A DNA stretch of 36,972 nucleotides from contig DKLZ01000062.1 of NCBI GenBank assembly GCA_002455955.1, positions 1 through 36,972 of the forward strand, written 5' to 3'. The translations under genes were made by a program, and so were the position numbers. Shown piece by piece: positions 1 to 8,556 of this stretch. Position 1 is the stretch's first letter, and every line of letters starts with the position of its first letter. The DNA is from Dehalococcoidia bacterium UBA6627. Lineage in GTDB: Bacteria > Chloroflexota > Dehalococcoidia > UBA2979. The notes beneath the pieces were generated by a model. The model searched no databases. It was not told the origin of the DNA and saw nothing but the letters and a program-made list of their open reading frames with translations.

Positions 1-1187
1 GGCGAGACATGTACGTCAGTCGGATGAAGCAGCTTCTAGATACAGTCTGGGACGAAGACGAGTTACTCAGGAGTGTTGACGCACTAGCAGCCGTCGTCCA
101 GCAGCATGCTCTACCCAAAAACAAAGCAGGAGCCGCTGTTGATGCCGAACGAGTGCGTCAGTTCATTCTGAAGCGACGAGCCGAGATCCTGGAAGACCTC
201 ATGCCGGTTCCCCCAGCGTGGCCAACCCCCGAGTTCCAACCAGAGCAGCGCGAAGCAGAAGACATCTCGGAAGATGAGTACGGCACGTTAACAGTTCATT
301 TCGAGACCAACTGGGAAAGTGTCGAGAATGAGAACGTGTTCGAACAAGGAAAGGTTTCCTTTCTTGAGATAGACGGAGAAGAGATAAATCCCGACCAACT
401 AACCCTGGGAGTACTTGCCGGATATGCAGACAAAGAGGAGCAGGCCCTTCTCCCAAATATCAAAGCCGCCACCATCGTTTTCCTCAGCATGGAGGAGGAC
501 TATTCCGTATCAGGGTTCAGCCTTGTCCTGCCTATTGCTGACCTAACCGACGGCACCACACTTATCTTCGGCAGGGACCAGATCGCTGGAGGCGTATGGT
601 GGATTCCTGTTGAGAGCCCAACACCCACCGACTTTATTCCCTTCAGAGAAGGCCAGCTTCAGCTGGTAGAGGCGAGTACGAGCGGGGGGGGGACCATCTC
701 AGGCACCTTTTCCGCCTCCTGGGGAAATCCCCCAGATGCCCCCCCTCCTGCCCAGTCGCAAGAAGCAGAGGCTAGTACAGAGGTCAGTCTTTTAGGTCTC
801 GTGATCAACGAGATCGCTGCCCAGGGGGAACCCTTGGATTGGTTCGAACTCCACAACTCTTCCGACTCTTACCTAGCCCTCGCAAACTTCGTCATGGCAG
901 ACGACCTCTCAGATCCCGAGAAGCGAGTAGCCTTTCCTGATGACTTGTTACTTCCTCCGGGCGGATACCTTCGAATTGAACTGGATAAGGATGGCTGGCC
1001 CGGTTTCGCTCTAGGTAGAGACGAGGAGCTGGGAATCTGGACAACCGATGGAACTCTCGTAGCCCAAGTGGACTGGGAGAAGGGGCAAGCCGATGAGGGT
1101 ACTAGCTACGCACGAGTCCCAGACGTAACCGGTAACTTCCAGACCGTAAGCAATCCCACTCCAGGGAGCGCAAATCAGGCCGACTAG
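1..1187 (+). CDS. C-terminal part of CotH-like/lamin-tail-domain surface protein (5' truncated)
   Basis: The frame is open to the left edge, so the ATG at 9 is probably internal and the N-terminus lies outside the window. The first ~75 residues resemble the C-terminal helices of CotH-kinase-family proteins, with a helical stretch ending in FILKRRAEILEDLM. A beta-rich, acidic segment without a recognised domain follows (residues ~83-235). It leads into a Gly/Ser/Pro linker and then a lamin-tail domain (LTD) at about residues 262-390, which starts LVINEIAAQGEPLDWFELHN and ends TVSNPTPGSAN. LTD domains in bacteria usually occur on secreted or surface proteins, often together with CotH domains. 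The linker is encoded by a run of nine G at about 684-692. The signal peptide and any kinase residues would be upstream and cannot be seen. The domain calls are by motif recognition only. Confidence 0.7.
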   Translation, partial: RDMYVSRMKQLLDTVWDEDELLRSVDALAAVVQQHALPKNKAGAAVDAERVRQFILKRRAEILEDLMPVPPAWPTPEFQPEQREAEDISEDEYGTLTVHFETNWESVENENVFEQGKVSFLEIDGEEINPDQLTLGVLAGYADKEEQALLPNIKAATIVFLSMEEDYSVSGFSLVLPIADLTDGTTLIFGRDQIAGGVWWIPVESPTPTDFIPFREGQLQLVEASTSGGGTISGTFSASWGNPPDAPPPAQSQEAEASTEVSLLGLVINEIAAQGEPLDWFELHNSSDSYLALANFVMADDLSDPEKRVAFPDDLLLPPGGYLRIELDKDGWPGFALGRDEELGIWTTDGTLVAQVDWEKGQADEGTSYARVPDVTGNFQTVSNPTPGSANQAD

Positions 1188-1218
1188 TAAGACTCCTCAG
1201 ATATACCAGAACCCAAGG

Positions 1219-1294
1219 TGGTGGAGCTGGGGGGATTCGAACCCCCTACCTTTTGACTGCCAGTCAAACGCTCTCCCAATTGAGCTACAGCCCC
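1219..1294 (-). tRNA. tRNA-Ala (anticodon GGC)
   Basis: Read on the minus strand this folds into a complete 76-base cloverleaf. The acceptor stem is GGGGCTG/CAGCTCC, followed by discriminator A and an encoded CCA. The D arm has GCTC/GAGC, the anticodon arm is TTTGA-CTGGCAG-TCAAA, and the T arm is GGGGG-TTCGAAT-CCCCC. The anticodon is GGC, which reads Ala GCC/GCU. The acceptor carries the G3:U70 pair, the main alanine identity element. It stands alone between the lamin-tail gene and a divergent small gene. Confidence 0.97.
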
Positions 1295-1475
1295 ACATCG
1301 GAGGCCCGATCGTAGCAGGCGATTTGCTCTCGGTCCCGCATCGCCAACCACCCTAGTAGCTAACACGAATCTAGGAGGGGCATGGCAAGCCAGCGAGCAC
1401 GCGGGTAAACTGAGCAGTGGTGGGGTGTCGACCATTCTCGCGTCGATTGCCTTGGTGTGTTGCAAGGAGCACTTG

Positions 1476-1898
1476 ATGCGAGCAGAGACCGGCGATGTCG
1501 CCTTCCGACTGCTTCTCGCCCTTGGCGAGAGTTGGGATGCCCTCCAGCGAGCGTCGATAGACCCGTCCTCAAAAGGACTCTATCTAACAAAAGAGTATCT
1601 CGGGGGATACACCCGCTTCAGCGCGGGCCCTTCGACAAGCCCTCGATTGATAGTCGAATGGAATGAATCAACTCGTCATCTGCGAGTGCTTCGTTGCCAT
1701 GATTGGCCAGGTTTCGAAGCAGTAGTTTCAAGCACCGTGGCCTATGTTCGCGATGAGGCGCGCGAACAGGGAATTATCGACAGTGTTGATGACGTGTTGG
1801 TCAGGGCTTGCGAGGAACCCACATTGCCAGCAAGGCGCACAGTGCTCCCCGGAGCAATGGAAGAACCTGATGTTGAGCCAGTGCGAAAGCGTGCCTAA
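1476..1898 (+). CDS. Conserved-looking small protein of unknown function (140 aa)
   Basis: I do not recognise this protein. The ATG at 1476 is chosen because AAGGAG lies six bases upstream (1464-1469); an ATG at 1425 lacks such a site. The product has an amphipathic N-terminal segment (about residues 3-20), a central part with YTRF and SPRLIVEWNESTRHLRVLRC that looks like beta strands, a helix containing VAYVRDEAREQG, and a polar tail ending in RKRA. There is no signal peptide or membrane segment. It converges with the accDA end of the minus-strand operon, separated by about 50 bases in which no hairpin terminator is evident. It could be a small cytoplasmic protein; no function is claimed. 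Confidence 0.6.
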   Translation: MRAETGDVAFRLLLALGESWDALQRASIDPSSKGLYLTKEYLGGYTRFSAGPSTSPRLIVEWNESTRHLRVLRCHDWPGFEAVVSSTVAYVRDEAREQGIIDSVDDVLVRACEEPTLPARRTVLPGAMEEPDVEPVRKRA

Positions 1899-1949
1899 AG
1901 GCCCTTCGTCAACCGCTATTCTCCAAGTTTTCCAAAGTAACTAATTTAG

Positions 1950-3749
1950 CTAACGCATTATCTCTGGATCATCGGGTGTCTCAGCGAGTCGGGAAGCACG
2001 TCGGGGATTAACTCCCGTGCGACGACGCCAGTGAATGAACCTATCAGCAAGATCAGCCAAGCGCCTTTCGATACGGCCAAACACCCATGAGTGAGTCTTT
2101 CCAGTGTTTCGATAGCGATCGCGACGACGATTAAGGCGGCGCCTAGGACGCTCACTCTGAATTGCAGTTAACGCTCGCACAACTGAGCGACGAAGCAGTA
2201 ACGAAGCCTCATCATGATTCGTGTGAGCACCATCTCCTGGCTCAGGAACCACTGTATCGACGATACCCAGACGGAGGCAGTCATTGGAGGTAAGCCGCAA
2301 GCGTTCCGCTACCTCGTCCACATGCGCAGCCTCGCCGTAGAGACGCCGCGCGGCATCCTCAGGAGAAACAACTTCATATACAGCGTTCTCGAGCATAAGC
2401 AGTCGATCGGCAACCCCCATCGCCACGGCCGCCTCAGAGGCTCCCTCCCCTGTAATCACAGCTACAGACGGGGACTGAAGACGAAGCATATCCCGCATAC
2501 ATCGGGCAATCGCATTTCCTAGGCCATCCTCCTCAGCTACCAGATCAGGCCTGGCACCGTCCGAATCAAGAAGCGTAATGAGGGGAAGCTTAAACTTTTG
2601 GGCCAGACGAATCGCCCGCCTGGCTTTGTGAAAGCCCGCTGGACCGATAGCACCCGGACCAGCGATACCCTGAAGCCGATTCTGACCAATAAGCATTACA
2701 GCTTCTCCTCCAAGAAGGCCTATACCGGCACTAACTGAGGAGTCATCTTCTCCACTACGGTCACCGTGGATTTCTATGAAGGTTGTCGTCATTCGGCGGA
2801 TAAAATCAGGTGCAGTAGGGCGGTTTTCGTGCCGCGAAAGCTGCACCTGTGTCCAGGCTTCAAGATGTGAGTACTCTCTGGGTTCACTCTCTGGTCGACC
2901 TACTGACCGCAGCTCGTAATTGCTCATTAGCAAGTCAACGAGAAGACCCAGAGAAGGTCGCAAATCTTCTCTCTTTACGATGGCATCAATAAGACCACGC
3001 CTGAGGTGAGCCTCCGAAGTATGCGCGTCTTCTGGGAGTTCCTCCCCCATCTTTTCACGCATCTTGCGCAGTGCTGAATAGCCAACCAGTGCATTCGGTT
3101 CGGCAATAATGAAATCCGCGAGATTGGCAAGGCCAGCAAATGCAGATCCCGTCGATGGGTCCGTGAGAAGAGTCACATGAGGAAGACCCCGCTCAGCTAG
3201 CTTTTGATGAGCTGTCGCAAGGCGAGGAAGCTGCATTAGCGCCAGCAGACCTTCCCGCATACGAACGCCTGAGGTTGAAACCACAGTGACGACCGCGATA
3301 CCGCGCCTAGCAGCATGCTCAAAGGCCCGGGCTAGGCGTTCCCCACTGGCAACTCCGATAGAGCCACCTAGAAAGCTAAAGTCCAGCGCAGCAACCATGA
3401 CCTCGCGGCCGTAGAGAGTGCCGGTTCCAGTGAGCGCCGCCTCAGCTAGACCTGTGCGGCGCTGAGCTTCCAACACGCGGTGCCGATAGGACTGCCGCTC
3501 GCGAAACTGGATGGGGTCAAGAGCTGTAACGCTGCGGTCCATCTCTCTGAAGCTCACAGGGTCGAGGATGCTGGCAACGCGTTGTCGGGCATTCAGATGA
3601 TAGTAGTGACCACAGGCCCCGCAGATACGGTGACGCTCATAACTTTGGGAATCAGTTAGGTCGGAGTCACAGTCAAGGCATCGCTCCAACCGCTCCTCCT
3701 CAGAAGGGTCTTCAGGGCCATCAAGACGAAGGAGGCCACGAAGGGTCAT
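1950..3749 (-). CDS. accDA: Acetyl-CoA carboxylase carboxyltransferase, fused beta (AccD) and alpha (AccA) subunits
   Basis: This 599-residue protein joins both carboxyltransferase halves, which in most bacteria are separate. The enzyme moves CO2 from carboxybiotin to acetyl-CoA, giving malonyl-CoA for fatty-acid synthesis. The N-terminal half has the AccD zinc finger (CLDCD...ICGAC, residues ~24-50) and a crotonase fold with LDFSFLGGSIG. The C-terminal half follows AccA, with the marker FIEIHGDRSGED and later VITGEGASEAAVAMG. The ATG at 3749 is preferred because longer starts overlap the ftsK end; it sits 13 bases after the ftsK stop without a strong ribosome site. It is the last gene of the long minus-strand operon that also holds fabD, fabG and acpP. 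Several active-site glycines conserved in E. coli AccA and AccD are altered (see findings), so efficiency or substrate may differ. The biotin ligase gene birA is about 19 kb away. Confidence 0.88.
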   Translation of the reverse strand: MTLRGLLRLDGPEDPSEEERLERCLDCDSDLTDSQSYERHRICGACGHYYHLNARQRVASILDPVSFREMDRSVTALDPIQFRERQSYRHRVLEAQRRTGLAEAALTGTGTLYGREVMVAALDFSFLGGSIGVASGERLARAFEHAARRGIAVVTVVSTSGVRMREGLLALMQLPRLATAHQKLAERGLPHVTLLTDPSTGSAFAGLANLADFIIAEPNALVGYSALRKMREKMGEELPEDAHTSEAHLRRGLIDAIVKREDLRPSLGLLVDLLMSNYELRSVGRPESEPREYSHLEAWTQVQLSRHENRPTAPDFIRRMTTTFIEIHGDRSGEDDSSVSAGIGLLGGEAVMLIGQNRLQGIAGPGAIGPAGFHKARRAIRLAQKFKLPLITLLDSDGARPDLVAEEDGLGNAIARCMRDMLRLQSPSVAVITGEGASEAAVAMGVADRLLMLENAVYEVVSPEDAARRLYGEAAHVDEVAERLRLTSNDCLRLGIVDTVVPEPGDGAHTNHDEASLLLRRSVVRALTAIQSERPRRRLNRRRDRYRNTGKTHSWVFGRIERRLADLADRFIHWRRRTGVNPRRASRLAETPDDPEIMR

Positions 3750-3762
3750 GACTTTGAGTCTA

Positions 3763-6207
3763 TCAAGCGTCTTCCCCAGCGGCTGTTCCAACAAGCACCT
3801 CGCGGGACTCACCTTCAAGCCTTGGCCCAACAACACCTTCCCGTTCAAGTGCCACTATTAATCGTTCAGCCTTTAAGAATCCAACATTTAGCCGTCGTTG
3901 AAGAAGCGACGGAGATAGACGTTTGTGACGGGCTGCAAGGTCACGTGCATCTTCGAGAAGAGGGTCATCTTCTTCGACTTCAAAGTCATCGCTCCCATTT
4001 TGTGAGATAAGTGCCTCTTCCAACAGCCCGTCGGAATTTTCGGGGCGTAGAGCGTGGAAGCGCTCATCGGCCCAGAATTCCACGAGTCGTTCAACTTCAG
4101 CATCCGATACGTAGACCCCCTGTATGCGCTTAGGTTTTCCCGCATCAGTGGGGAGATACAGCATGTCCCCTTGCCCAAGCAGCTTTTCTGCACCGCCCAT
4201 GTCCAGAATGGTCCGCGAATCTGTAATCGATGTAACAGCAAAAGCGATCCGGGTAGGGAAGTTGGCTTTTATAAGTCCTGTAACAACATCTACCGAGGGC
4301 CGTTGGGTCGCTACAACAAGATGAATACCTGTAGCTCGCGCCAACTGTGCCAAACGACACAGCAGCTTCTCCACTTCAAAGGGTGCCACCATCATTAGAT
4401 CGGCAAGCTCGTCAATGATTAGAACCCAATAAGGAAGTTTCTTGAGCACCCGGGCATGGCGGTTATAGGCCTCAATATTGCGAACTCCGACATCAGAGAA
4501 TTTGCGGTAACGCGCTTCCATCTCAGCGACCACTGCTTGAAGCGTGCCTACGACCTTGTCGAGGTCGACAATGACCTCACTGAATGCCAGGTGGGGAAGG
4601 CGTCCATAGGTAGTCATTTCAACCCTTTTAGGATCGATCATGATGAAACGCACTTCATCAGGCGTTGCATTGGTGATGATGTTTGTGACGATGGCATTTA
4701 GGCAAACGCTCTTGCCACTACCGGTGGCACCCGCAATTAGGAGATGCGGCATCTTTGCTAGGTTCGCAACGACGGGAACCCCCGAAACCCCCTTTCCCAG
4801 AGAAATAGCAAGCTTTGAGCTCCCGCTAGTTTCACGGTACTGCTCGCTCTCCATGACCGTTCGCAGAGTTACTACGGAAGCAACCTCGTTAGGCACCTCA
4901 ATACCCACGATGGCCCGGCCCGGTACAGGAGCCTCAATACGAAGACTAGGTGCAGCCAGGGCAAGGGCGAGATCACTCTGTAGAGCAGTGATCTTATTCA
5001 CCCGTACGCGGGTCCGTCCCGTTTCGACTCTCTCCTTGGCTGGACGGCCATCCGATCCCATCACTGGCTTACCATCGCCGTCCTTGACAGGAATGTCTTT
5101 GTAACGAATCTCCCAACCTGGTTCGACACCGAACTGGGTTACTGACGGCCCTTCATTAATCTCAACAACCGAAGCGTCGACCCCGAAGCTAGCGAGAGTG
5201 TCCACAATAAGCTGGGCACGCGCGGCGTTGTCATGCTTATGGTCACTGCTGAGCTTAGGCTCCTGGAGCAGCTCAATAGGAGGTAACTGCCAACCACTTT
5301 TATCTTCAAAAGCAAGTTGTTTCGGCTCCTCCTCAGCATCAGGCTCCGGAGGGTGTTCAGGTTCTTCGTCCATTACACCAACGGCTACGGATTCGTTTGT
5401 TGCTGTCGTTTCATCCTTTACAGGTAACGGAGTAGCGGGGATAGGCATCATCCCGGCGTCCTCGTGAGGAGCGCCCGGCGCCACGCGAGGACGGAAAACG
5501 ATAGGCCCCGGCTCAAATTGGACGGGGACACCAGCTCCACCTATTACCGGGTCATCCGAACGAGCTCTGCGCCAACGGAAGAAACGGAGGAAACGGAACA
5601 AACGGACCGTTTCGTTTAAACCCCTCCAAATCCCCGAGAGGGCACGGTGGGGCCATCGCTCAGCCCAAGCATGAGCGAGACCGCGACCCACATATCGCAC
5701 GACAAATTTGGCAAATCTCGGAGCAAGGAGACTAAGCGCGAAGATTCCAGAGGCTAGCCAAACGAGTACGCCCACCCAATTGCTCACGATAGCGTGACCA
5801 ATATTGCCACCAAGCGTAACTGTGCCGAGTTGAACCCCAGCCACGGACCAATCAGCAGAATTCAGACCGAGGGCTCCCCAAGTAAAAACTCCAAGGAAGG
5901 CGTATCCCGCACAGCGCCGGCAAAAGCGCAACCATTCATCGTTTTCGTGGCGCCATAAGGTAATTGCCCAAGCAACCAACACCAATGCCACAGCACCAAG
6001 CCCAAAACCAAAGGTCTCTAATAACCAGGTGCGAACATCTTTTGCAAATCCAGCAATGTCAAAAAACCAAGGAAGTGCCGCAGCCGCGGTCGCCAAAAGT
6101 AGAACGACTACAATTTGCGCGCGGAAAACACGGGACTCCGGGAGGCCGAACCGAGGCCTCTCCTGATTACGCCCGGACGCAGACCGGGCTCGCGTGCGAG
6201 CCGCCAT
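3763..6207 (-). CDS. ftsK: DNA translocase FtsK/SpoIIIE family
   Basis: This 814-residue ATP-driven DNA pump moves chromosome ends away from the closing septum. The first ~185 residues contain about four hydrophobic segments (for example VVVLLLATAAAALPWFF and VGVLVWLASGIFALSLL), which anchor it in the membrane. A variable acidic/proline-rich linker follows (to ~320). The motor has Walker A GATGSGKS near residue 495 and Walker B VLIIDELADLM near 596. Residues ~745-805 form the winged-helix gamma domain that reads polar guide sequences (DLAARHKRLSPSLLQRRL). Length and domain order are normal for the family. The ATG at 6207 follows the RNase J stop by 62 bases, with no good ribosome site. The gene is within the minus-strand operon, upstream of accDA. 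Confidence 0.95.
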   Translation of the reverse strand: MAARTRARSASGRNQERPRFGLPESRVFRAQIVVVLLLATAAAALPWFFDIAGFAKDVRTWLLETFGFGLGAVALVLVAWAITLWRHENDEWLRFCRRCAGYAFLGVFTWGALGLNSADWSVAGVQLGTVTLGGNIGHAIVSNWVGVLVWLASGIFALSLLAPRFAKFVVRYVGRGLAHAWAERWPHRALSGIWRGLNETVRLFRFLRFFRWRRARSDDPVIGGAGVPVQFEPGPIVFRPRVAPGAPHEDAGMMPIPATPLPVKDETTATNESVAVGVMDEEPEHPPEPDAEEEPKQLAFEDKSGWQLPPIELLQEPKLSSDHKHDNAARAQLIVDTLASFGVDASVVEINEGPSVTQFGVEPGWEIRYKDIPVKDGDGKPVMGSDGRPAKERVETGRTRVRVNKITALQSDLALALAAPSLRIEAPVPGRAIVGIEVPNEVASVVTLRTVMESEQYRETSGSSKLAISLGKGVSGVPVVANLAKMPHLLIAGATGSGKSVCLNAIVTNIITNATPDEVRFIMIDPKRVEMTTYGRLPHLAFSEVIVDLDKVVGTLQAVVAEMEARYRKFSDVGVRNIEAYNRHARVLKKLPYWVLIIDELADLMMVAPFEVEKLLCRLAQLARATGIHLVVATQRPSVDVVTGLIKANFPTRIAFAVTSITDSRTILDMGGAEKLLGQGDMLYLPTDAGKPKRIQGVYVSDAEVERLVEFWADERFHALRPENSDGLLEEALISQNGSDDFEVEEDDPLLEDARDLAARHKRLSPSLLQRRLNVGFLKAERLIVALEREGVVGPRLEGESREVLVGTAAGEDA

Positions 6208-6269
6208 ACGGACGATACCCCGACGCGGACGAACTCCCCACCGGCACTGCTCTAGTCAAAGGTTCTCGA

Positions 6270-7922
6270 CTACACCTCGACCGTCACGGGCAGCACCATC
6301 GGCCGTCGTCTCGTCTCATCGTACAAGAACTTGCCCAAAGCGTCCTTCATGCCGGCATTAACCGCACCAATAGGATCGGTTTTCTCCCACCCCTTTAGGA
6401 CTTCCTCCGCAACACGGGCTGCTCGGTCCAAAAGGTCGCCACTTTCCTCTATATCAACGAATCCCCGAGAAAGAACCTTGGCGGGACGGGCCAAAAGCCC
6501 TGTCTGCGCATCAACAGTGAGAATCGCTATTACCACACCGTCAGTCGAAAGACTGGCTCTGTCACGCAAGATGCTTTCGCCAACATCACCAACACCAAGT
6601 CCATCGATATAAACCAAGTCGGCATCAACACGCCCAGCAAGGCGGGCCTCTTCCTGATCTATTTCAAGCACATCGCCATCGGTGAGGACAAAAGCATTAC
6701 CAGCGGGTACACCAACTCGCTCAGCCAGGCGAGCATGTGTAACTAAATGACGATATTCACCGTGGATAGGAACGAAGTATTCAGGTTGAAGAATGCTCTG
6801 AATGATCTTGAGTTCGTCCTGACTGGCATGCCCTCGAACGTGCACATTTTCAACACGGTTATAGAGGACACTCGCTCCCTGTCGAAAAAGGTTGTCGACG
6901 TTACGGGCGACAGCCTGTTCATTACCAGGAATCGGTGTTGCAGAAAGAACAACAGTATCCCCCTCTGCAATAGTAATGTGCCGGTGTGTCCCATTAGCCA
7001 TGCGCGTAAGCGCACTGGTGGGTTCGCCCTGGCTGCCAGTAGTAATGATTGCCAAGTGGGACGAGGGAGTCTTCCTCATCTCCTCGACATTGATGATTGT
7101 GCCCTCAGGTGCTTCTAGATAACCAAGTTGTCGAGCCATTGCGACGTTATCAATCATTGAACGGCCCGTTACGAACACCTTGCGACCCGTGAAGACAGCT
7201 GCATCCACCACTTGCTGCGCCCTTGAAATAAGGGAAGCAAATGTTGCGACCACAACACGTCCTTCGGCATTCACCATGATGTTGCGGAGGGAGTCACCCA
7301 CAATCTGCTCACTAGGGGTGTGGCCCTCTATCTCTGCGTAGGTGGAATCAGCAAGAAGAAGGAGACAGCCTTCACTCCCGATCTGACCGAGTCGCATTAG
7401 ATCTGTGTGCTGATCCATAACTGGTGTGTGGTCAAGTTTGAAATCACCTGTGTGAACAACAGTCCCAAGAGGAGTTCGGATAATGAGACCGCACGCATCA
7501 GGGATGCTGTGAGCAACCGGAAAGAATTCGACCTGAAAAGCGCCTGCTTCCACACTCTCGCCGGGTTGAACTTCCTGCAATACCTCCGTCGGGAGCTTGT
7601 GATCCTGAAGCTTTACGCGGACTAGGCCCTGAGTAAGCCGAGTGCCATAAATTGGGACACTAAAGTCCCGGCAAAAATACGGAATGGCGCCCACATGATC
7701 CTCATGTCCATGGGTAAGAAACACACCACGCAATTTCTCACTGTTCTCTTCTAGGTAAGAAAAATCTGGGATAACAAGGTCAACGCCGAGCATCTCCTCC
7801 TCAGGAAACATGAGTCCCACATCAACAACAATGATGTCGTCGCCATACTCGAACAGCATCATATTTCGCCCTATTTCCCCCAGGCCGCCAAGAGGGATTA
7901 CACGCAACGAGTTTTGAGTCAT
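6270..7922 (-). CDS. rnj: Ribonuclease J
   Basis: This metallo-beta-lactamase/beta-CASP ribonuclease has 5'-to-3' exo- and endonuclease activity in family members and takes part in mRNA decay and rRNA maturation. The protein (about 550 aa) shows the zinc motif THGHEDHVGAIPYF near residue 75, VHTGDFKLDHTP, the beta-CASP stretch ADSTYAEIEGHTPSE, and motif C VRGHASQDELK near residue 360. It ends in a C-terminal domain finishing RRRPMVLPVTVEV. The ATG at 7922 is preferred over an in-frame TTG at 7934 because the latter overlaps the udg end; the ATG follows the udg stop by four bases. Its presence instead of RNase E fits Gram-positive-like and Chloroflexota lineages. Confidence 0.95.
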   Translation of the reverse strand: MTQNSLRVIPLGGLGEIGRNMMLFEYGDDIIVVDVGLMFPEEEMLGVDLVIPDFSYLEENSEKLRGVFLTHGHEDHVGAIPYFCRDFSVPIYGTRLTQGLVRVKLQDHKLPTEVLQEVQPGESVEAGAFQVEFFPVAHSIPDACGLIIRTPLGTVVHTGDFKLDHTPVMDQHTDLMRLGQIGSEGCLLLLADSTYAEIEGHTPSEQIVGDSLRNIMVNAEGRVVVATFASLISRAQQVVDAAVFTGRKVFVTGRSMIDNVAMARQLGYLEAPEGTIINVEEMRKTPSSHLAIITTGSQGEPTSALTRMANGTHRHITIAEGDTVVLSATPIPGNEQAVARNVDNLFRQGASVLYNRVENVHVRGHASQDELKIIQSILQPEYFVPIHGEYRHLVTHARLAERVGVPAGNAFVLTDGDVLEIDQEEARLAGRVDADLVYIDGLGVGDVGESILRDRASLSTDGVVIAILTVDAQTGLLARPAKVLSRGFVDIEESGDLLDRAARVAEEVLKGWEKTDPIGAVNAGMKDALGKFLYDETRRRPMVLPVTVEV

Positions 7923-7926
7923 AGAG

Positions 7927-8556
7927 CTACTCAAACAGCTTCATCTGTTGGACACCAGACGCCTCGGTGGACAATTTGGGTTCGTCAACGTCAGTTGCTC
8001 CGACATGCTCCAAAAGATCGGGCAGAGTTCGAAAATCATCGATGATGACACCTCGTAGTCGTCGCTGATGCAGGGCAGCTGCCGGATGGTACATGGGAAC
8101 GACGATGCGCCCATTAACATCGCGGGGTTGGCCATGTATTCGAGAAATAGTTTGCTTAGCAAAGAAGCGAGACATCGAGAAACGTCCCAAGGTAACGATA
8201 ATGCGAGGATCTATCAGCCGAATCTGGGCACTCAGGTAATCACTGCAAGCCTCAATCTCAGAAGGAAGTGGATCTCGATTACCAGGAGGACGACACTTGA
8301 GAACATTGCAAATGTAGACCTCTTCGCGAGTGAGTTTGGCCTCAGCCAAAAGCTCCTCTAGAAAAGACCCTGCTTGACCTACAAAAGGAAGCCCCTGGCG
8401 GTCCTCGTTCACACCAGGCGCCTCTCCAATCAACATCACCTCAGCACTAAGAGGGCCCTCGCCTGGAACAGCGTGTGTGCGAGTTTGAGCTAGTGTGCAC
8501 CGCAAACAACCCTGAACTTCTGAGCGGAGCTGCTCTAATTCCTGGCCCACCGTCAT
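7927..8556 (-). CDS. udg: Uracil-DNA glycosylase, family 4 (4Fe-4S type)
   Basis: The product removes uracil that arises from cytosine deamination. It is 209 aa, the usual size for family 4. It has CLRCTLAQTRT near residue 17, the active-site motif GEAPGVNEDRQGLPFVGQAG, a cysteine set CNVLKCRPPGNRDP with a further Cys ~15 residues on for the iron-sulphur cluster, and the C-terminal motif MYHPAAALH. The ATG at 8556 overlaps the tatC stop as ATGA, so translation is probably coupled; a longer frame to 8727 lies inside tatC and is rejected. RNase J follows four bases downstream. Confidence 0.93.
   Translation of the reverse strand: MTVGQELEQLRSEVQGCLRCTLAQTRTHAVPGEGPLSAEVMLIGEAPGVNEDRQGLPFVGQAGSFLEELLAEAKLTREEVYICNVLKCRPPGNRDPLPSEIEACSDYLSAQIRLIDPRIIVTLGRFSMSRFFAKQTISRIHGQPRDVNGRIVVPMYHPAAALHQRRLRGVIIDDFRTLPDLLEHVGATDVDEPKLSTEASGVQQMKLFE

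Noticed and set aside
4640..5104. 154-codon frame antisense to ftsK
   Set aside because: Shadow of the ftsK motor region; composition is low-complexity and no ribosome site was seen.
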